A stretch of DNA of 64,000 nucleotides from Streptomyces sp. CB00316. GTDB lineage: Bacteria > Actinomycetota > Actinomycetes > Streptomycetales > Streptomycetaceae. The notes beneath the pieces are model-generated. The model searched no databases. It had not been told where the DNA came from and worked only from the letters and a program-made list of their open reading frames with translations. Within the stretch, counting starts at the first letter, position 1, and every line of letters begins with the position of its first letter. Shown here piece after piece: positions 1 to 10,110 of the stretch. Made by a program: the position numbers and the translations under genes. The stretch is from NCBI RefSeq assembly GCF_001905595.1, contig NZ_LIXI01000011.1, positions 128,497-192,496 of the forward strand. The letters run 5' to 3'.

Positions 1-122
1 GAGGCGCCCGACGTCTGCGGGGCGCCCGCGCCGCGAGGGGCCTGCGCAGGTGGAGGGACCGCCGGGGCCGGTGGTGTCGTCGGGCGGGGCGGCACGGGAG
101 CGCGCTGCGCTTCGGTACTCAT
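1..122 (-). CDS. 5' end of an unidentified gene leaving the window, Pro/Ala-rich N-terminus
   Basis: Reading leftward, an ATG at 122-120 is preceded by an AGGGGG-type ribosome binding site and opens a frame with no stop before the window edge. It encodes about 40 residues beginning MSTEAQRAPVPPRPTT and very rich in proline and alanine. Such disordered Pro-rich N-termini are common in Streptomyces membrane or kinase proteins, but no domain is visible, so I assign no function. The gene is divergent from the aldolase gene starting at 307. The roughly 185 bp between them must hold both promoters; a small perfect palindrome (CTACCC-AG-GGGTAG, 271-284) lies there. Confidence 0.45.
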   Translation of the reverse strand, partial: MSTEAQRAPVPPRPTTPPAPAVPPPAQAPRGAGAPQTSGA

Positions 123-306
123 CCGGCCCCCTGGTTCACGTCCCCGTACCGACCACGGATCACCGCCACCGTCAGGCGCGTTGGTGCTCGCGTGCCCGTC
201 ACTCTACGGGCTGCGGGCGCACGGCGGGGAACGGGACGCCCGGCCTCGGCGGATCTGCCCCGAACGTCCCCTACCCAGGGGTAGCGCTCTCTGGCAAGCT
301 GCGGCC

Positions 307-1509
307 ATGACTGCCCGCGCCGCTGACCGGACCCGGTACAACCGGGCCACCGCCCATCTCGACGCCCCGATCGCGATCGTCGATCTGGACGCCTTCGACG
401 ACAACGCCGACGATCTGGTGGCCCGGGCGGGCGGGAAGCCGGTCCGGGTCGCGAGCAAGTCCGTGCGGTGCCGGGCCCTGCTGGAGCGGGTGCTCGCGCG
501 CCCCGGGTTCGCCGGGATCATGTCGTACACGCTGGCGGAGTCGTTGTGGCTGGCGCGCGCCGGGTTCGAGGACGTGCTGCTGGCCTATCCGTCGGCCGAC
601 CGGAGCGCCTTCGCCGAGCTGGCCGCCGATCCCAAGCTGGCCGCCGCGGTGACGGTGATGGTGGACGACCACTCCCAGCTGGAGCTGATCGACGCCTCCC
701 GGGCCGGCGGCCAGGAGGAGATCCGGGTCTGCCTGGAGCTCGACACCTCGCTCCAGCTGCTGGGCGGCCGGATCAGGATCGGGGCGCTCCGTTCGCCGCT
801 GCGCTCCCCCGCGCAACTCGCCGAGCTGGCCCGCTCGGTGGCGCGCAGGCCGGGCTTCCGGCTGGCGGGGCTGATGGCGTACGAGGGTCATGTCGCCGGG
901 GTCGGCGACTCGTTGGCGGGGCGGCCGCTGCGGTCCCGGGCGATCCGGCTGATGCAGGCGACCGCCCGTAGGGAGCTGGCGGCCCGCCGGGCCGAGGTGG
1001 TCCGGGCGGTCCGCGCGGTCGCCCCCGACCTGGAGTTCGTCAACGGCGGCGGCACCGGCAGCGTGCAGCACACGGCGGCCGAGGCCGCGGTGACGGAGAT
1101 CGCGGCGGGTTCGGGGCTGTACGTGCCGCGCCTCTTCGACAACTACACGTCGTTCACCGCCCGCCCGGCGGCCCTGTTCGCCCAGCCCGTGGTGCGCCGG
1201 CCGGGCGTGGGCGTGGTGACGGTCCTCGGCGGCGGCTACCCGGCCTCCGGCGCGGCCGGGGCGGACCGCTCCCCGGTTCCGTACCTCCCGGAAGGGCTGC
1301 GCTACGACCCGCAGGAAGGCGCGGGCGAGGTCCAGACGCCGCTGTTGGGCTCCCCCGCCGACGACCTGCTGATCGGTGACAAGGTCTGGTTCCGGCACGC
1401 CAAGGCCGGTGAGCTGTGCGAGCGCTTCGACGCGCTCCAGCTGATCGAGGGCGATCGGATCACGGCGACCGTTCCGACGTACCGGGGCGAGGGGAAGACC
1501 TTCCTCTGA
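307..1509 (+). CDS. amino acid deaminase/aldolase (alanine racemase N-domain, PLP-dependent)
   Basis: A 400-residue fold-type III PLP enzyme of the D-threonine aldolase / D-serine dehydratase-like group. The N-terminal alanine-racemase-type barrel begins around APIAIVDLDAF. The segment VRVASKSVRC contains the lysine expected to bind PLP, and GGGTGS in the middle is a likely phosphate-binding loop. The C-terminal part (GDKVWFRHAKAGELCERF) is the metal-binding D-serine-dehydratase-like domain with conserved His and Cys. I start at the ATG at 307, where family similarity begins; the frame is open upstream but that extension is not protein-like. The substrate (D-amino acid or beta-hydroxy amino acid) cannot be told from sequence. 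The gene is alone on its strand and is followed by the convergent DUF2510 gene. Confidence 0.8.
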   Translation: MTARAADRTRYNRATAHLDAPIAIVDLDAFDDNADDLVARAGGKPVRVASKSVRCRALLERVLARPGFAGIMSYTLAESLWLARAGFEDVLLAYPSADRSAFAELAADPKLAAAVTVMVDDHSQLELIDASRAGGQEEIRVCLELDTSLQLLGGRIRIGALRSPLRSPAQLAELARSVARRPGFRLAGLMAYEGHVAGVGDSLAGRPLRSRAIRLMQATARRELAARRAEVVRAVRAVAPDLEFVNGGGTGSVQHTAAEAAVTEIAAGSGLYVPRLFDNYTSFTARPAALFAQPVVRRPGVGVVTVLGGGYPASGAAGADRSPVPYLPEGLRYDPQEGAGEVQTPLLGSPADDLLIGDKVWFRHAKAGELCERFDALQLIEGDRITATVPTYRGEGKTFL

Positions 1510-1526
1510 ACCTGGGCTGAGAGTGC

Positions 1527-2480
1527 TCAGGGGCCGATCGACGCTCCCACGCCACCGCTCGTCGCGCCGTCCCCGATCGGGCGGATCGACCTCGTGATCG
1601 TGTCCATCAGGGAGACCGGCAGCTCCGGCCGGTCCGCGTCGAAGGCGAGCCGGACGATCACCGGGGTCTCGCTGCCCACGGTCGACGGGAAGGCCACGGA
1701 CTGCACCACCCCGCCGGGGCCCTTCGCGGTGACGACCCGCCAGCGCACCAGGTACCCGGTGCGTCCGGCGACCGCCACCGGCTCCGCCTTGAGCACCTGG
1801 TGGGAAGTGATGCCGCCGTGGATGCGCCGGCCGAGGATGTCCTCCTCGTAGGCCCGGTCGGCGGCGGCGGTGATGTCGGCTGCGGCGATCGCCCTGGGGT
1901 CGGTCCGGCCGGCCCGGGCGGTGCGGGTGGAGACGGTGCCCCGGTAGCAGAAGGACGCGGAGGTGCCGGGGCAGTCGTAGGAGACGGCGGTACGGATGGT
2001 GGGGGCGTCGTCGGAGGTGTTTTTCGCCTTCTCCCAGCCGTCGGGCACCACCAGCGTGATCCCGTTGAGCTGGTCGACGAGTACGCGGGGGTCGCCGCCC
2101 GGGCTGTCTTCCGGGGTGGGCGCCGTGGAGGTGGCGGGTGCGGTGGGGGGCGGGTCGGAGGCGGTCGGGCCCGGAGCCGCTCGCGTACCGCTGTCGTCGG
2201 GGCCCAGCAGGATGGCGGCGGTGACGGCCGCGCCCAGGACCGGCAGGCCCGAGAGGGTGATCGCCAGGGCTCGCGTTCGGCTGCCGCCCCGGGGAGGCGG
2301 GGGTGTGGTCGGCGGCCCGAACGCCTGGGGAGCGTACGGCGGGTGCGACGGTTCGTACGGTGCAAAGTGCGCGGCGGCGGACGGGCGGGTGTGCGCGGTC
2401 CAGGCCGTGCCGTCCCACCAGCGGTCGGTACCGGATGTCCCCGCGTCCGGGTACCAGCCGGGCGGCGTCGCGAAGCTCAT
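1527..2480 (-). CDS. DUF2510 domain protein with one transmembrane helix
   Basis: 317 residues. The first 30 residues (PPGWYPDAG ... DRWWDGTAWTAHTR) form a DUF2510 domain, a short Trp-rich module common in actinobacterial membrane proteins. A Pro-rich linker follows, then one hydrophobic helix around residues 70-95 (ALAITLSGLPVLGAAVTAAI), a Pro/Thr-rich spacer and an extracellular region of about 190 residues without a recognisable enzyme motif. The topology suggests an inside-N, outside-C membrane protein. The function is unknown. It ends 17 bp from the convergent aldolase gene and is preceded by the LysR gene on the same strand (20 bp gap), so the two may be cotranscribed. Confidence 0.75.
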   Translation of the reverse strand: MSFATPPGWYPDAGTSGTDRWWDGTAWTAHTRPSAAAHFAPYEPSHPPYAPQAFGPPTTPPPPRGGSRTRALAITLSGLPVLGAAVTAAILLGPDDSGTRAAPGPTASDPPPTAPATSTAPTPEDSPGGDPRVLVDQLNGITLVVPDGWEKAKNTSDDAPTIRTAVSYDCPGTSASFCYRGTVSTRTARAGRTDPRAIAAADITAAADRAYEEDILGRRIHGGITSHQVLKAEPVAVAGRTGYLVRWRVVTAKGPGGVVQSVAFPSTVGSETPVIVRLAFDADRPELPVSLMDTITRSIRPIGDGATSGGVGASIGP

Positions 2481-2500
2481 GGAGCCACCCTAGGCGGCCT

Positions 2501-3469
2501 TCACAGCGTGTTCGAAGCGGTTGCGGGCCCGGAGGTGTCCGTGGACCGCCCGGTGCGGGAGAGCAGGTCGCGGGCCGGTCCGGTGGGGCGGTGGCCCGCC
2601 GGCCAGACGGCCCGCAGCTGGCGGCGCAGCCGTACGCCCGCGACCGGGATCCCGACCAGGCGGCGGGACGACAGCTCCTCGCCGAGGGCCAGTTCGCTCA
2701 GGACACAGGGTCCGGCGCCGCTCTCCGCCGCGCCCTTCACGGCGGTCGTCGACGAGAGCTCCAGCAGCGGCTGGGCGAGGCCGCCGTGGACGGTGAGGGC
2801 CGCGTCCAGGACCTGCCGGGTGCCGGAGCCGCGCTCGCGCAGGATCAGCGGGGTGGTGGCCAGTTCGTCGGGGAGCAGCGGGGTGCGGCGGCGGGCCCAC
2901 GGGTGGCTGGGGGCGACCACGACGACGAGGCGGTCGTGGGCGATGACGGTGGCGTCCAGGCCCTCCGGTATCGACAGGCCCTCCACGAAGCCCAGGTCGG
3001 CCTCGCCGGTGATCAGGCGCCGGGCGACGTCCGCCGAGTTGCCGACGAGGAGCGAGACGGCGGTGTCGGGGCGCTCGGCGCGCAGAGCGATCAGCCAGCC
3101 CGGCAGCAGGTACTCGGCGATCGTCATGCTGGCCGCGACCCGCAGCCGGGAGTCCCGCCGGTCGCGCAGCGCCTGCGCCCCCGCGTCGAACGCCTCGGCG
3201 GCCTCCACCACCCGGCGCGCCCAGTCGGTGACGAGCGCGCCCGCGTCGGTGAGCCGGGAGCCGCGCGGGGAACGGTCGAGCAGGGCGACGCCGAGCTGCC
3301 GTTCCATGGAGCGGATGCGGCTGGAGGCGGCGGGCTGGGTGATGCCGACGTCCTTGGCGGCCCGCCCGAGGCTGCCGTGGCGGGCGACGGCGAGCAGCAG
3401 CTCCAGCGCTCCGAGGTCGGGGACCCGGTGGGAGAGGGGGGCGCGGGGGGCTTGGTCGTCGCTGGGCAT
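2501..3469 (-). CDS. LysR-family transcriptional regulator
   Basis: 322 residues. The N-terminal winged helix-turn-helix (ALELLLAVARHGSLGRAAKDV, then GITQPAASSRIRSMERQLG) is a textbook LysR DNA-binding domain, followed by a periplasmic-binding-like effector domain (residues about 105-300). It is divergent from the TDT-family exporter at 3541, an arrangement in which LysR proteins usually control the neighbour; the effector is unknown. The ATG at 3469 has only a weak ribosome binding site and lies 10 bp from a small palindrome (3480-3491) that may be an operator. Confidence 0.85.
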   Translation of the reverse strand: MPSDDQAPRAPLSHRVPDLGALELLLAVARHGSLGRAAKDVGITQPAASSRIRSMERQLGVALLDRSPRGSRLTDAGALVTDWARRVVEAAEAFDAGAQALRDRRDSRLRVAASMTIAEYLLPGWLIALRAERPDTAVSLLVGNSADVARRLITGEADLGFVEGLSIPEGLDATVIAHDRLVVVVAPSHPWARRRTPLLPDELATTPLILRERGSGTRQVLDAALTVHGGLAQPLLELSSTTAVKGAAESGAGPCVLSELALGEELSSRRLVGIPVAGVRLRRQLRAVWPAGHRPTGPARDLLSRTGRSTDTSGPATASNTL

Positions 3470-3479
3470 AAAGCCAGCT

Positions 3480-3491
3480 TATGACCTCATA
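3480..3491. promoter_or_regulatory. possible LysR operator half-palindrome
   Basis: TATGA-CC-TCATA, 5-bp arms, in the 71-bp gap between the divergent lysR and TDT-transporter genes, just upstream of the lysR start. Position and symmetry fit autoregulation, but the arms are short and no second site was confirmed. Confidence 0.3.
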
Positions 3492-3540
3492 GGAGCGGAG
3501 TCCCTGGTGGACGGAGCCGGCCCGCGCGAAGAATCGTGGC

Positions 3541-4722
<1,182 letters not shown>

Positions 4723-5386
4723 GCAGGCGGCCGTTGACGAGGGCGGCGGGCAGGCCGGGGAAGGCCTCGGGCCCGTCGTCGGCGGTGAAGCGGTAGGGCT
4801 CGTCCGGCAGTACGACCAGCTCGGCGCCGGAGGCGTTCAGCTCGTCGACCGGGATGCGCGGGTAGCGCTCGACGTGGTCCGCGTACACGTTGCGCACGCC
4901 GAGGCGGGCCAGCAGGTCACCGGCGAAGGTGTCGCGGCCGAGGACCATCCAGGGACGGCGCCAGATCGGTACGACGGCGGGGCGCGGGCTCGCGGCGGGG
5001 GCGGGGAGCGTGGCCCAGGCTTCCTCGGCCTCGACGAGCCAGCGGGGGCGGGTCAGGCCGCATCCGGTGGTGAGGACCCGGTCCAGCTCGGTGAAGGCCT
5101 CGTCCAGGGTGCGGATCTCGGTGACCAGGACGTCGAGCCCGGCCTCCCGGAGTGCGGCGAGGTCGGGGGCGCGGTTCTCCTCCTCGTTGGCGATGACGAG
5201 ATCGGGCGCGAGGTCGGTGATCGCGGCCACGTCCGGGTTCTTCGTGCCGCCGATCCGGACGGCGGTGAAACCTTCGGGGTGCGTGCACCAGTCGGTGACG
5301 CCGACGAGCAGCCCGGGGGCGGTGACGGCGACCGCCTCGGTGAGGGAGGGGACCAGGGAGACGACACGCACCAGCGCTCCCGGCCC

Positions 5387-5932
5387 TCAGCGGCGCGAGT
5401 CGTACGTCGCGTCGATGTGCTCCGCGACCGCGACGAGCAGCAGTCGGGTGCCGGGCCGGGTGGCCCGCCAGCGGTGCCGTACGCCGCCGGAGAGGAACAG
5501 GGTGTCGCCGCGCTCCAGCCGGTACGCCTGGCCCTCGGCCTCGACCTCGGCGGCACCCTCGACGACGTACATCAGTTCGTCGTTGCGGTGCTGGAACTCG
5601 CGGCCGAGGTCCTGCTCGCCGGTGAACTCCAGGGCGCTGAGCTGGTGACGGCCGCGCACGACGCGGCGTACGCCGTCGCCCTCCTCACCCCGTACGACAT
5701 CGACCGCGCGTGCCGAGTCGGCGGCGGCCCGCAGCCGCGAGGTGGTGGTCTCCAGGGCCTCGGCGACCCGGTCGAGGGAGCGGGCGCTGGGGCGGGCGCG
5801 CTCGTTCTCGATCTGGCTGAGGAAGGGCACGGAGAGGCCGCTGCGCTCGGCGACCACAGCCAGCGTGAGGCCCAGGGTGCGGCGCCGACGGCGGACCGCG
5901 GCACCCACCCGCGGGGTGTCCTTGTCGTCCAT
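5387..5932 (-). CDS. XRE-family regulator with C-terminal cupin
   Basis: 181 residues. An N-terminal HTH_3 domain (LGLTLAVVAERSGLSVPFLSQIENE) is joined to a cupin sensor domain (residues about 105-175; HRNDELMYVVEGAAEVE, then GDTLFLSGGVRHRWRA with a metal-binding histidine). Regulators of this type usually sense a small amino acid or polyamine-like ligand. I chose the ATG at 5932 because GGAGGGAG lies about 8 nt upstream; an ATG nine codons earlier is possible. It is followed at 15 bp by the BtuF-like gene, which it may control together with itself. Confidence 0.8.
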   Translation of the reverse strand: MDDKDTPRVGAAVRRRRRTLGLTLAVVAERSGLSVPFLSQIENERARPSARSLDRVAEALETTTSRLRAAADSARAVDVVRGEEGDGVRRVVRGRHQLSALEFTGEQDLGREFQHRNDELMYVVEGAAEVEAEGQAYRLERGDTLFLSGGVRHRWRATRPGTRLLLVAVAEHIDATYDSRR

Positions 5933-6093
5933 GTCCGGGCTCCCTCCCACCTCAGCCATCCTCCCGGCTGCCAGCACCTTACGCACATGGTTGCGCGAGA
6001 CGTCCGGTAATCGGCCCCCGGACAGCCGGAAGGGGTGGGCCCCGCCCGACGGCGGTACCCACCCCTCACCTGCGATTTTCTGCCCGGCAGCCC

Positions 6094-8721
6094 TTACTGG
6101 GGTGCCATGGTGTCCGCGATGTCCGGATTCTCGCCCATCCAGGCCTTCACGGCTTCCTCCTCGTGACCCGCGCCGCGCTTCTGGATCTCGTTCTCCAGGC
6201 CGCCGAGCTGCTTCTCGTCCAGCTCGAAGTCCTTGAACCACTTGGTCAGCTGCGGGTACTGCTTCGGGAACTCCTTGGAGGCGATGGTGTGCAGCCGGTC
6301 GCCGTCACCGAACACCTTCTTCGGGTCCTTCAGCTTGGTCATGCCGTACTCGTTGTACGCCCAGTGCGGGGTCCAGAGCAGGACGGCGATGGGCTCCTTC
6401 TTGGCGTACGCGCGCTTCAGCTCGGCGAGCATGCCGGGCGTGGAGGAGTCCAGGACCTTGTACTCCTTGTCCAGGCCGTACTGCGGCAGGACGTTCGTCT
6501 TGAGGTTCTCCATGGTGGCGGTGCCGGGCTCGATGCCGACGATCCGGCCCTTGAAGTCCGAGCCCTTGCCCTTGAGGTCGTCGAGGGTCTTGACGTCCTT
6601 GACGTAGTCGGGGACCGCGACCTCGATGGAGGTCGGCCCGTACCAGGAGCCGAGGTTGGTCAGCTTGTCGCCGTACTTGTCCCAGTAGTTCTTCTGCGTG
6701 TACGGCAGCCAGCCGTCGAACTGCACGTCGATCTGGCCGCGCGACATGGCGGCGTACATCGGACCGACCTCGAACTGCTTGAGGTTGATCTTGTAGCCGC
6801 GCTCCTCCAGGACCGCCTTCCACAGGTACGTGGCGGCGATGTCCTCCTCCCAGGGGAACCAGGCGACCTCCAGGGCGCGGTCGCGCTCGTCCTTGCCCCC
6901 GGGGGCGGCCTTGGCGTCCTCCGGGGCGGGGGACCACTTGTCGGCGACGCCCGGGTTGGCCTTCAGCCAGGTGCGGACGGCCTCCTGCTCCTTGCCGGAG
7001 CCGCTCTTCTGGATCTCGGCCTCAAGGCTGGTGAGCTGCTTCTCGCTCATCTTGAAGTCCTTGAGCCACTTGGCGACCACGGGGTTCTCGGCGGAGAAGC
7101 CCTTGCGCGCCAGGGTGTGGACGCCGTCGCCCTCGCCCCAGAGCTTCTTGGGGTCCTTGAGCTTGGTGAGGTCGTACTCGTTGTACGCCCAGTGCGGCGA
7201 CCAGAGCGGAACGACGATCGGTTCCTTCTTGGCGTACGCGCGCTTCAACTCGGCCAGCATGGACGGCGTGGAGCCGTCGATGAGCTTGTACTCCTTGTCC
7301 AGGCCGTAGCCCGGCAGGAGCTTGTCCTTGAGCAGGCCCATCTCACCGGCGCTCGGCTCGATGCCGACGATCCGGCCCTTGAACTCAGCGGAGCGGCCCT
7401 TCAGGTCGTCCATCGACCGGACGTCCTTCATGTACGCGGGGACCGCGAGCTCCAGCGAGGTGGGGGCGTACCAGGCACCCATGTCCTCCAGGCGGTCCTG
7501 GTACCTCTTCCAGTAGCTGGCGTGGGTGGTGGGGAGCCAGGAGTCGGTCTGGAAGTCGATCTGGCCGTTGGCCATGCCGGTGTAGAGCGCGCCGGCCTCG
7601 TACTGCTTGACGTCGACCTCGTAGCCGCGCTGCTCCAGCATCTCCTTCCAGAGGAAGGTGGAGGCGATGCCCTCGTCCCACGGGATGTAGCCGATGGAGA
7701 TCTTCTTGCCGTCGCCGACCTTGGCGTCCGCGCCGGAGGCGGTGTTCTTGGCGGAGCCGCCGAAGATGCCCATGCCGCCCGCGACGAGCGCGAGGGCCAC
7801 GATGCCGGCGACCGCGACGACGGGCTGCGGGCGGTAGGCCCAGATCCTCCAGCCCTCGACGGAGGCCTGGGCCTTGGCGGCGGCGCGGCGGCCCAGCGGG
7901 GAGACCTCGCGGCCGAGCGCGCCGGTCATCCGGTCGAGGTACATGGCGAGGATGACGATGGAGATGCCCGCCTCGAAGCCGAGCCCGACGTCGATGTTGC
8001 CGATGGCGCGGTAGACGGAGCCACCGAGGCCGCCGCCGCCGACCATGCCCGCGATGACGACCATGGACAGGCCCAGCATGATGACCTGGTTGATGCCCGC
8101 CATGATCGTGGGCAGCGCCAGCGGCAGCTGGATTCGCAGCAGGGTGTTGCGCGAGGTGGTGCCGAAGGCCTCGGCCGCCTCGACGAGTTCGCCGTCGACC
8201 TGGCGGATGCCGAGCTCGGTCATCCGGACGCCCGGAGGCAGCGCGAAGATGATGGTGGCGATGATGCCGGGGACCACGCCGACGCCGAAGAAGATGACGC
8301 CGGGGATCAGGTAGACCATGGCGGGCATGGTCTGCATGAAGTCCAGGACCGGCCGGATCACCGCGCTGACGGATCTGGACCGGGAGGCCCAGATGCCCAG
8401 CGGTACGGCGATGAGCAGCGTGACCAGGGTCGCGACGAGCACCAGGGTGAGGGTGTCCATCGCCTCGGCCCACAGCTCGACGGAGTCGATGAGGGCGAAC
8501 CCGACGAAGGCCAGCAACCCGGCCGGCAGACCGCGCAGCCACCAGGCGATGATCGCGACGATGCCGGCGAAGAGGAGCGGGTGTGGGGCGGAGAGCACGG
8601 CGGCTATGCCGTCGAACATGCCGGCGACGATGGAGCTGATCGCGTCGAAGAGCCAGGCGAGGTGGGTCTGGAGCCAGTCGACGGCGGAGTCGACCCATTC
8701 GCCGAGAGGGAGCCTAAACAC
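6094..8721 (-). CDS. glycine betaine/proline ABC permease fused to two substrate-binding domains
   Basis: 875 residues. Residues about 1-300 are a ProW/OpuAB permease with six or more helices and the EAA-type loop (ELVEAAEAFGTTSRNTLLRI). A further helix near 305-325 leads outward to two tandem OpuAC-type binding domains (about 335-600 and 615-875). Both repeats keep the Trp-rich ligand cage pattern (SIGYIPWDEGIA / EVAWFPWEEDIA; DSWLPTTHASYW / DGWLPYTQKNYW; PLWSPHWAYNEYDLTK / LLWTPHWAYNEYGMTK). OpuAB-OpuAC fusions with one domain are known; two domains are less usual. I prefer the GTG at 8721, preceded by GAGGAAGG and overlapping the ATPase stop. The likely role is osmoprotectant (betaine) import at the cytoplasmic membrane. 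Confidence 0.85.
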   Translation of the reverse strand: MFRLPLGEWVDSAVDWLQTHLAWLFDAISSIVAGMFDGIAAVLSAPHPLLFAGIVAIIAWWLRGLPAGLLAFVGFALIDSVELWAEAMDTLTLVLVATLVTLLIAVPLGIWASRSRSVSAVIRPVLDFMQTMPAMVYLIPGVIFFGVGVVPGIIATIIFALPPGVRMTELGIRQVDGELVEAAEAFGTTSRNTLLRIQLPLALPTIMAGINQVIMLGLSMVVIAGMVGGGGLGGSVYRAIGNIDVGLGFEAGISIVILAMYLDRMTGALGREVSPLGRRAAAKAQASVEGWRIWAYRPQPVVAVAGIVALALVAGGMGIFGGSAKNTASGADAKVGDGKKISIGYIPWDEGIASTFLWKEMLEQRGYEVDVKQYEAGALYTGMANGQIDFQTDSWLPTTHASYWKRYQDRLEDMGAWYAPTSLELAVPAYMKDVRSMDDLKGRSAEFKGRIVGIEPSAGEMGLLKDKLLPGYGLDKEYKLIDGSTPSMLAELKRAYAKKEPIVVPLWSPHWAYNEYDLTKLKDPKKLWGEGDGVHTLARKGFSAENPVVAKWLKDFKMSEKQLTSLEAEIQKSGSGKEQEAVRTWLKANPGVADKWSPAPEDAKAAPGGKDERDRALEVAWFPWEEDIAATYLWKAVLEERGYKINLKQFEVGPMYAAMSRGQIDVQFDGWLPYTQKNYWDKYGDKLTNLGSWYGPTSIEVAVPDYVKDVKTLDDLKGKGSDFKGRIVGIEPGTATMENLKTNVLPQYGLDKEYKVLDSSTPGMLAELKRAYAKKEPIAVLLWTPHWAYNEYGMTKLKDPKKVFGDGDRLHTIASKEFPKQYPQLTKWFKDFELDEKQLGGLENEIQKRGAGHEEEAVKAWMGENPDIADTMAPQ

Positions 8722-9865
8722 TGGCCACCTTCCTCGCGGCATCGTTGTCGGAGAGCGTCTTGTGCGGTGCCGCGGAGTCCTTGAGCGCCTCGGTGGGCGT
8801 CATCGGGTCGCCGAGCACGGCGAGCAGCCGGGAGCTGGGGACGACGCCGACGAGCTTGCCCTTGGCGTCGGTGACGGCCACCGGGTCCGCACTCTGCGAG
8901 CAGGGGGTGAACAGCTCGATGATCGGCGTGGACTCCGCGACCGTGGCGGGGGCCGCCGCGAGGACGTCCTGGGGGGTGCGCAGTTCCTTGCCGTCGGTCG
9001 TGGTGGAGCCCATGACGGTGTGCGGCTCGGCCATGATGGCGCCCGCGGTGAGCACCCGGGAGCGGTCGACGTCCTGGGTGAAGGAGGCGACGTAGTCGTT
9101 GGCCGGGGTGACGAGGATGTCCTCGGCGGTACCGAGCTGGACGATCCTCCCGTCGCGCATCACGGCGATCCGGTCGCCCAGGCGCATGGCCTCGTTGAGG
9201 TCGTGGGTGATGAAGACGATGGTCTTCTTCAGCCGCTTCTGGAGCTCCAGGAGCTGGTCCTGCATGTCGCGCCGGATCAGCGGGTCGAGCGCGCTGAAGG
9301 ACTCGTCCATGAGAAGCAGGTCGGCGTCGGTGGCCAGGGCGCGGGCGAGGCCGACGCGCTGCTGCATACCGCCGGAGAGCTCGTCGGGCCAGGAGTTCTC
9401 CCAGCCGGCGAGGCCGGTCAGCTCCAGCGCCTCGGTGGCACGCCTGATCCGCTCGGAACGGGGTACACCCTGGACCTCCAGGCCGTACGCCGCGTTGTCC
9501 AGGACGCTCCGGTGAGGGAAGAGCGCGAAGTGCTGGAAGACCATGCTGATCTTGGAGGAGCGCACATGACGCAGCTCGCGGGGGCTCAGGGCGGTGAGGT
9601 CCTGGTCGTCGAAGAGCACGCGTCCGGCGGTGGGTTCGAGCAGCCCGTTGAGCATCCGGAGCAGCGTGGACTTGCCCGAGCCGGACAGGCCCATCACGAC
9701 GAAGATCTGGCCCGGCTCCACCGTGAAGGAGGCGTCGATCACCGCTGCGGTCGCTCCGTCGGCGCGGAGCTCGTCGCGGTCGGTGCCGCTCTGGAGCTTT
9801 CGCACGGCTTGATCGGGTCGTCGGCCGAACACTTTGTACAAGTTCTCGGCTTGCAGCCTGGACAC
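8714..9865 (-). CDS. glycine betaine/proline ABC transporter ATP-binding protein
   Basis: 383 residues, ProV/OpuAA type. Walker A is GLSGSGKSTLLRMLNG, the signature is DELSGGMQQRVGLARALA, Walker B is LLLMDESFSALDP, and the H-loop is FITHDLNEA. The C-terminal part (residues about 265-380, ending KTLSDNDAARKVASV) carries a CBS-like regulatory region, which in OpuA-type systems senses ionic strength. The likely start is the GTG at 9865 with GAGG 5 nt upstream; a GTG two codons earlier is also possible. The stop codon overlaps the permease start, indicating translational coupling. The 245-bp upstream gap holds the operon promoter; I recognise no known riboswitch there. Confidence 0.88.
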   Translation of the reverse strand: MSRLQAENLYKVFGRRPDQAVRKLQSGTDRDELRADGATAAVIDASFTVEPGQIFVVMGLSGSGKSTLLRMLNGLLEPTAGRVLFDDQDLTALSPRELRHVRSSKISMVFQHFALFPHRSVLDNAAYGLEVQGVPRSERIRRATEALELTGLAGWENSWPDELSGGMQQRVGLARALATDADLLLMDESFSALDPLIRRDMQDQLLELQKRLKKTIVFITHDLNEAMRLGDRIAVMRDGRIVQLGTAEDILVTPANDYVASFTQDVDRSRVLTAGAIMAEPHTVMGSTTTDGKELRTPQDVLAAAPATVAESTPIIELFTPCSQSADPVAVTDAKGKLVGVVPSSRLLAVLGDPMTPTEALKDSAAPHKTLSDNDAARKVASV

Positions 9866-10110
9866 ATACACCTCACGGGTTGAACTGAAAAACGGTCTGC
9901 CACCCCCGCCGGCAGACCGAGGAGCGGTGCGGGTTCGGTCCGCATGGCACGTACACAAGGTGAAAAGGCGACGTGGTCCGCTCCGGTGGCGCGTCTGCCC
10001 GTGCTTACACAGCCCAAACGCAACAGTGATCCAGGTCACGGCATGGGCGGTTTCCGGTCACCGGGAGCCATCGACGGCGACTGTCAGTGGTGTGGTGCAT
10101 CATCGGTTCC

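Noticed and set aside
6163..8784. A plus-strand open frame of about 870 codons opposite the betaine permease gene
   Set aside because: It is the antisense of a gene with clear ABC permease and binding domains; such long antisense frames are normal at this G+C content, and its product has no recognisable motif.
9866..10110. Small gene or riboswitch upstream of the betaine operon
   Set aside because: Open frames here lack coding bias and ribosome binding sites, and no known osmoregulatory RNA fold was recognisable.
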